Below the pieces are notes generated by a model, which saw only the letters and a list, made by a program, of their open reading frames with translations, was not told the origin of the DNA and made no database searches. Position numbers and translations under genes: made by a program. Below are positions 60,091 to 64,000 of a stretch of DNA of 64,000 nt, piece after piece. Each line of letters begins with the position of its first letter. Position 1 is the stretch's first letter. The DNA is taken from assembly GCF_002013465.1 (NCBI RefSeq), contig NZ_MAFC01000021.1, positions 151,669-215,668 of the forward strand, written 5' to 3'. This DNA is from Mycobacterium sp. D16R12. Its GTDB lineage: Bacteria; Actinomycetota; Actinomycetes; Mycobacteriales; Mycobacteriaceae.

Positions 60091-63000
60091 CTTGCCCGCG
60101 GCTCCCGCAACGCAATCGGCGTAGGCCTGTTCGGCGATCGCCTTGTCCGCGGCCGCCTTCGCCGAAGCGAGCCGGTCTTTCGCAGCGGCGGCGGCGTAAT
60201 CGGCGGCCGCCTTGTCCGCGGCCGCCTTGGCCGCTGCATAGCCGTCCGCCGTCTGTTGTGCGGCCGCGAGTTCATCGGCAGCCTTCTGCGCATCCGCCCT
60301 CGCCGCTGCCGCCTGATCGGCGGCGGCCTTGGCGGCCACCTCCGCTGCCGCCCGGTCACCCGCGGCCGTCTGTGCGGCAGCTGTTGCCTGTGCGGCCAAC
60401 GCCTCCGCGGCTTGGGCCGCACGCTCGGCCTCATCGGCCTGCTCCGCCGCGATCCGGGCCGCGTTCTGTGCCTCGGCAACCTCGGGTCCCGGCGCCCCCG
60501 CAGTCAACGCGGCGTCCAACGCGGTCTGCGCTGCGGCGGCCTGTTTCGTGGTTTCGACGGCCTTGGTGCGAGCCGCTGCCGCATCGGATACGGCTGCTCC
60601 GGCAGCGATACCCGTGCTCTCGGCGACACCTGTCTTGTCGGTGACCGCGCGCTGCGCCGATGACTGCTGAGTGTCGCGTGCCTGCGCCAACTGGGCAGCA
60701 GCGCCGACCTGGATCTCGGTGGATTGGACCTTCTGAGCTGCTTGAGCCTGCGGGTCGGTCTGAGCTGCTGCTGCCGCTTCGGCGAAGATCGGACGGCAGT
60801 CAGCGGCAATGATATTCAGACGCTGCTTGGCTTCCTCCGCGGACTTTTCCATCGCTACACGATCCGCAGCAGCCTTCTCGGCCGCCAGCTTCTGGAACGC
60901 CGCCTGTCCCTCGGCCGCCTGGACTGCCGCAGCGCTGGACGCACTTGCCGCCTCGATCTGCGCAGCCGCCGCACGATCCTCGGCGGCCTTGGCGGAATCG
61001 GCTGCCGCGGCCTGCGCCGAAGCGTCCTTGTCCTTCAGCGCCTGCTCGACCGCAGCCCGGTCACGATCGGCGGCAGCCTGAGCCTCGGTGAATACCTTGG
61101 CGGCGTTGGCAGCACGCGCGGAGGATGCGGCAGCAGCCTCCGCGGATCGCAACGCATCCGCCGCGGCCTTGTCGACGGCGGCCTTGTCCACCCCCGCCTG
61201 AGTTGCCGCGTCGATAACAGCCTTCTGATCGCCCACTGCCTGATCCGCGGCCGCCTTGGCAGCGGCCGCCGCATCGGTCGCCGCCTGCACCGCATTCGCG
61301 GTCTGAGTGGCCTTGGCCGCCGCAGCGGCCTTGGCAGCCTGCGCATCGGTGGCGGCCTTCGCCGCATCAGCCAGCGCCTTGTCGGCAGCGGCCTTGGCTG
61401 CCTGCGCATCGGCCGCAGCCTTGGCGTCCTGGGCGGCCTTGTCGCCAGCAGCCGTTGAGGCATCCGTCGCGGCCTTCGCCGCCGCACTGGCGTCCGCCAA
61501 GGCCTTATCGGCCGCAGCCTTTGCCGCAGCTGCCGCGTCAGCCGACGTAGCCGCACCGGAAAGCTTCTGGTCCGCAGCGTCTTTCGCTGCGGCGGCATCC
61601 TTGGCGGCCTGGTCCGCACCTGCCAGCGCGCCATCGGTCGCGGATTTCGCCGCGGCGGCCGCATCGGCAGCCGTCTTCGCATCCGCCACGCTCCGGTCGG
61701 CGGCGTCTTTGATACCGGCGGCATCGGTGGCGGCCTTCGCCGCATCGGCGGCCTTCTGATCGGCGGCGGTCTTGGCTGCGGCGGCATCGGCGGCGGCCTT
61801 GCTCGCGTCCGCCGATGCCTGATTTGCCGCATCAGATGTCGAGAGGGCGTCCTTGGCGGCTTGATCTGCCGTGGCCAACGCCTGATCGGCAGCCGCCTTC
61901 GCGGCTTGCGCAGCGGCAGCAGCCTGGGCCGCCTGCCCGGCCTGTGCACCCGCCGCGTCCGACGCGGACGCCGCGCCTTGAACCGCACTGTCCGCAGCCG
62001 CCAGTGCCTGATCGGCGCCGGCCTTCGCCGCCGTGGCCGCATCGGCAGCTGCCTTGGCCTCAGCAGCCTTCTGATCCGCAGCAGCCTTGGCCGCCAACGC
62101 ATCCGATGCAACCTTCGCCGCGTCCACGGCCTTCTGATCCGCAGTCTCTTTGACGGACGTCGCGTCGACCGCGGCTTGGATAGCGAGGGCGGCCTTATCC
62201 GCGGCATCCTTGGCCGCGGTGGCCGCGTCAGTCGCGCCAGTGTTCGCATCCGTCAGTGCCTGGTCCGCGCTGGCCTTCACCGCCGCTGCCGCATCGGCAG
62301 CCGCCTTGGCCTCAGCAGCCTTCTGATCCGCAACGGCCTTGGCCGCCAACGCATCCGAGACGGCCTTACCCGCGTCCGTGAACGCCTTGTCCGCCGCGGA
62401 CTTGGCCGCCCCCGCCGCATCATCGGCAGCCTGTGCAGCCACCGACTTGTCGGTAGCATCCTGCGCCGCCGCGGCGGCATCTGCTGCCGCCTTCGACGTA
62501 TCGGCAAACACCTTGTCGGCGGCCAGCTTTCCCGCGGCCGCAGCATCGGCGGCGGTACTCGCGTCGGTAGCCTTCTGATCCGCAGCGGTAGTGGCGGCAG
62601 CCGCATCAGCAGCTGATTTACCCGCGTCGGCCAATGCGGCATCCGCGGCGGCCTTCACCGCCGCCGCCGCATCGGCAGCAGTCTTGGCAGCAGTCGCCGT
62701 GCCCGAGGCCTCGTTGGCGCTCGCCGTCGCATCGGTGGCGGTCTTACCCGCATCCGCCAAGGCTTTGTCCGCCACGGACTTAATCGCTGCCGCTGCATCG
62801 TCGGCAACCTGTGCTGCCGCAGCCTTGTCGGCAGCGGCCCCGGCGGCGGTAGCAGCATCCGCGGCAGCCTTATCCGCGTCGGCCAATGCCGTGTCGGCCG
62901 CCGCCTTCGCGGCCGTAGCGGCATCCGATGCCGTCCTGGCATCGACGGCCTTTTGGTCCGCGGCAGTCTTGGCAGCCGCCGCATCAGCCGCGGCCCTATC

Positions 63001-64000
63001 CGCATCTGCCAGCACTCCGTCGGCCGCCGCCTTGTCGGTGGTGGCAGCATCCGCCGCAGCCCGGGCATCGGCCGCCTTCTGATCGGCGGCGGTCTTGGCA
63101 GCCGTCGCATCAGCCGCGGCCTTATCGGCATCGGTAAGCGCCTTATCCGCAGTAACCTTCACCGCCGCAGCCGCATCAGCGGCCGCCTTCGCAGCAGCGG
63201 CCTTGCCCGCGGTATCGTCCGCGGCCGCAGCCGCGTCACTGGCGGCCTTGTTCGCGTCTGTCAAAGCCTTGTCCGCGTTGGTCTTCACCGTCGCCGCATC
63301 CGAGGCCGCAGTAGCCGCTTCTGTGACCTTCTGATCTGCCACGGTCTTGGCGGCCGCCGCATCCGCAGCCGCCTTGTCGGCGTCTGATAGGGCCTTGTCC
63401 GCAGTGACCTTCACCGCCGCAGCGGCATCGGCCACCGTTTTCGCATCCGTAGCCTGCTGGTCCGCAACCGTCTTGGCAGCAGCCGCATCAGCCGCGGCCT
63501 TATCGGCATCGGTAAGCGCCTTATCCGCAGTAACCTTCACCGCCGCAGCCGCATCCACAGCAGTCTGCGCCGCCGCTGCATGCTGATCCGCAACATTCTT
63601 CGCCGCCGCCGCATCCGAGGCGGCCGTATTCGCATCCGCCAGCGCAGCATCGGCAGCTGTCTTGGCCGCGTCCTTGGCCGACTTGTCGGCGTCGGCGGCT
63701 GTCTTGGCCGCCGTGGCATCGGTCAGTGCCGAGGCAGCGGCGGCAGCCTTGGTCTGCGCATCGCCTAGTGCCGCATCCGCCGTCGACTTCGCGGAGGCCG
63801 CCGCCTGTGCGGCGGCCTTGGCGTCGGTGGCGTTTTGTACGGCCGCGGTGGCCGCATTCGCCGCGGTAGTGGCCGCCGCGGCAGCATTCGCCGAGGCCTG
63901 ATCGGCTGCGGCCTTGGTCGCATCGGCAGCGGTAACGGCCGTGGCCGCGTCGGCAGCCGCTTGGTCTGCGGTGGTCTTGGCCGCATCCGCATCACCGGCA
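58705..64000 (-). CDS. Giant Ala-rich heptad-repeat protein with PGRS-like C terminus, 5' truncated
   Basis: A single frame without stops from the window edge (64000) to TAG at 58705-58707: at least 1,764 residues, start outside the window. Triplets from 63559 to the edge were checked and contain no stop, so the GTG at 63558 is not the true start. Part 1, more than 1,300 residues (60091-64000), is almost wholly Ala, Asp, Lys, Thr and Gln in 42-residue units of six heptads. A less regular stretch has AADCRPIFAEA and ends with two Cys (ADCVAG, GKCGATN). Part 2 (58705-60090) is about 460 glycine-rich residues: FGPGGLIIGDG and GGLLIGNGG, then GGxGG units, then a Ser/Gly tail. No membrane helix is seen. 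Predicted to be a long helical rod with a glycine-rich, probably surface-exposed end. Function unknown. Confidence 0.85.
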   Translation of the reverse strand, partial: AGDADAAKTTADQAAADAATAVTAADATKAAADQASANAAAAATTAANAATAAVQNATDAKAAAQAAASAKSTADAALGDAQTKAAAAASALTDATAAKTAADADKSAKDAAKTAADAALADANTAASDAAAAKNVADQHAAAAQTAVDAAAAVKVTADKALTDADKAAADAAAAKTVADQQATDAKTVADAAAAVKVTADKALSDADKAAADAAAAKTVADQKVTEAATAASDAATVKTNADKALTDANKAASDAAAAADDTAGKAAAAKAAADAAAAVKVTADKALTDADKAAADATAAKTAADQKAADARAAADAATTDKAAADGVLADADRAAADAAAAKTAADQKAVDARTASDAATAAKAAADTALADADKAAADAATAAGAAADKAAAAQVADDAAAAIKSVADKALADAGKTATDATASANEASGTATAAKTAADAAAAVKAAADAALADAGKSAADAAAATTAADQKATDASTAADAAAAGKLAADKVFADTSKAAADAAAAAQDATDKSVAAQAADDAAGAAKSAADKAFTDAGKAVSDALAAKAVADQKAAEAKAAADAAAAVKASADQALTDANTGATDAATAAKDAADKAALAIQAAVDATSVKETADQKAVDAAKVASDALAAKAAADQKAAEAKAAADAATAAKAGADQALAAADSAVQGAASASDAAGAQAGQAAQAAAAAQAAKAAADQALATADQAAKDALSTSDAANQASADASKAAADAAAAKTAADQKAADAAKAATDAAGIKDAADRSVADAKTAADAAAAAKSATDGALAGADQAAKDAAAAKDAADQKLSGAATSADAAAAAKAAADKALADASAAAKAATDASTAAGDKAAQDAKAAADAQAAKAAADKALADAAKAATDAQAAKAAAAAKATQTANAVQAATDAAAAAKAAADQAVGDQKAVIDAATQAGVDKAAVDKAAADALRSAEAAAASSARAANAAKVFTEAQAAADRDRAAVEQALKDKDASAQAAAADSAKAAEDRAAAAQIEAASASSAAAVQAAEGQAAFQKLAAEKAAADRVAMEKSAEEAKQRLNIIAADCRPIFAEAAAAAQTDPQAQAAQKVQSTEIQVGAAAQLAQARDTQQSSAQRAVTDKTGVAESTGIAAGAAVSDAAAARTKAVETTKQAAAAQTALDAALTAGAPGPEVAEAQNAARIAAEQADEAERAAQAAEALAAQATAAAQTAAGDRAAAEVAAKAAADQAAAARADAQKAADELAAAQQTADGYAAAKAAADKAAADYAAAAAKDRLASAKAAADKAIAEQAYADCVAGAAGKCGATNVGNGGSAWNLFGGRPLFGPGGLIIGDGSPNAAGVYTQRPLFGPGGLIIGDGGLGQDGGLLIGNGGKGLPGQKGGNGGLLMGNGGAGGDGLPGQKGGDGGNAGLVGTGGAGGKGGDASATADGKTGVGGAGGNGGKGGALAGDGGAGGKGGEGSNFFTGTSTGGAGGQGGSAGMLGNGGVGGQGGTSNSFDTRTSEPGTGGNGGVGGSGGLVAGSGGAGGAGGEAKTTYGETKGGTGGTGGASGGLAGDGGSGGAGGASSSLGGTAVGGNGGNGASSHAVVGNGGGGGAGGKAETTTGVVKTGPATGGSGGTGGTSGAIGNGGGGGAGGDANGDGTKSSTKTGGAGGKGGAFGKDGRAGANGSATTGSDTGSHTNATGSRASDGGANKSTPAGSARTGTSSHGTKKQSGDEGGDSAGETGAGSPSGSTSSGGSSSSSSSGGSASSSGGGGGSSGSGS
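60091..64000 (-). repeat. 126-bp coding repeats (42 residues, six heptads)
   Basis: Typical heptads of one unit: DAAAAVK VTADKAL, TDADKAA ADAAAAK and TVADQQA TDAKTVA. At least a dozen adjacent units keep the 42-residue register; toward the C terminus (60091 to about 61100) it becomes irregular. Units diverge by substitution, but 63106-63177 and 63484-63555 are 72 identical bases exactly 378 (three units) apart, showing recent duplication or conversion. Confidence 0.85.

Noticed and set aside
61035..62249. 404-codon Arg/Pro-rich minus-strand frame inside the giant gene
   Set aside because: It is the repeat region read one frame off, giving RRPP-type noise; period and composition follow from the Ala-rich frame.
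60091..64000. Possible CRISPR or non-coding satellite because of regular repeats
   Set aside because: Repeat units are 126 bp, imperfect, keep one open frame and have no spacers between identical repeats; they are coding.

Overview
The window looks like the chromosome of a rapidly growing mycobacterium, most likely of the Mycobacteroides abscessus–chelonae group. This rests on the high GC content, many GTG starts and gene-to-gene overlaps of 1-4 bases, F420 enzymes, MmpL and PknG, and two blocks of gene order shared with Mycobacterium tuberculosis: (i) metallo-hydrolase, fgd1, pta, ackA, pknG, glnH, glnX, mutT3, thiE, thiO, thiS, thiG, lpqL (Rv0406c to Rv0418) and (ii) thioesterase, purA, Rv0358, M50 protease, Rv0360c, Rv0361. 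Species assignment is inference. No insertion sequences, prophage, tRNA, rRNA or CRISPR arrays were seen, and no stretch over 300 bases lacks a gene.

Layout. 1-8.8 kb: a plus-strand amine/GABA catabolic operon (aldehyde dehydrogenase cut by the window edge, copper amine oxidase, universal stress protein, APC permease, GabT, GabD). 8.8-16 kb: a TauD-type dioxygenase, a leaderless Nudix gene, a small secreted protein, two tandem M28 peptidase lipoproteins and an ABC-2 exporter. 16-18.8 kb: thiOSG behind a TPP riboswitch, divergent from thiE. 18.8-24.4 kb: a lipoprotein, MutT3 and the coupled glnX-glnH-pknG amino-acid sensing operon. 24.4-32 kb: a GH38 mannosidase-pta-ackA operon, a Ddn-like protein and fgd1. 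32-39.6 kb: a metallo-hydrolase, then an operon of polar amino-acid ABC importer, GNAT acetyltransferase and three luciferase-like monooxygenases, read here as a thioether/S-alkylcysteine sulfur-salvage cluster. 39.7-49.3 kb: an F420/FMN split-barrel enzyme, a TetR/carotenoid-oxygenase pair, a lipoprotein-MmpL pair, metZ, rhodanese, a membrane-anchored ectodomain protein and purT. 49.4-58.7 kb: UBP zinc finger, Na+/H+ antiporter, MatC-like carrier, thioesterase, purA, M50 protease, a CDF metal exporter behind a clear palindromic operator, a DUF3151-like protein and an Rv0361-like membrane protein.

The most unusual object is at the right end. One minus-strand reading frame stays open from 58,705 to the edge at 64,000 (at least 1,764 codons). 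Its visible N-terminal part is more than 1,300 residues of Ala/Asp/Lys-rich 42-residue units, each six heptads (126 bp at the DNA level). It ends in about 460 residues of PGRS-like glycine-rich repeats and a Ser/Gly tail. Its start, and any secretion signal or PE domain, lie outside the window.
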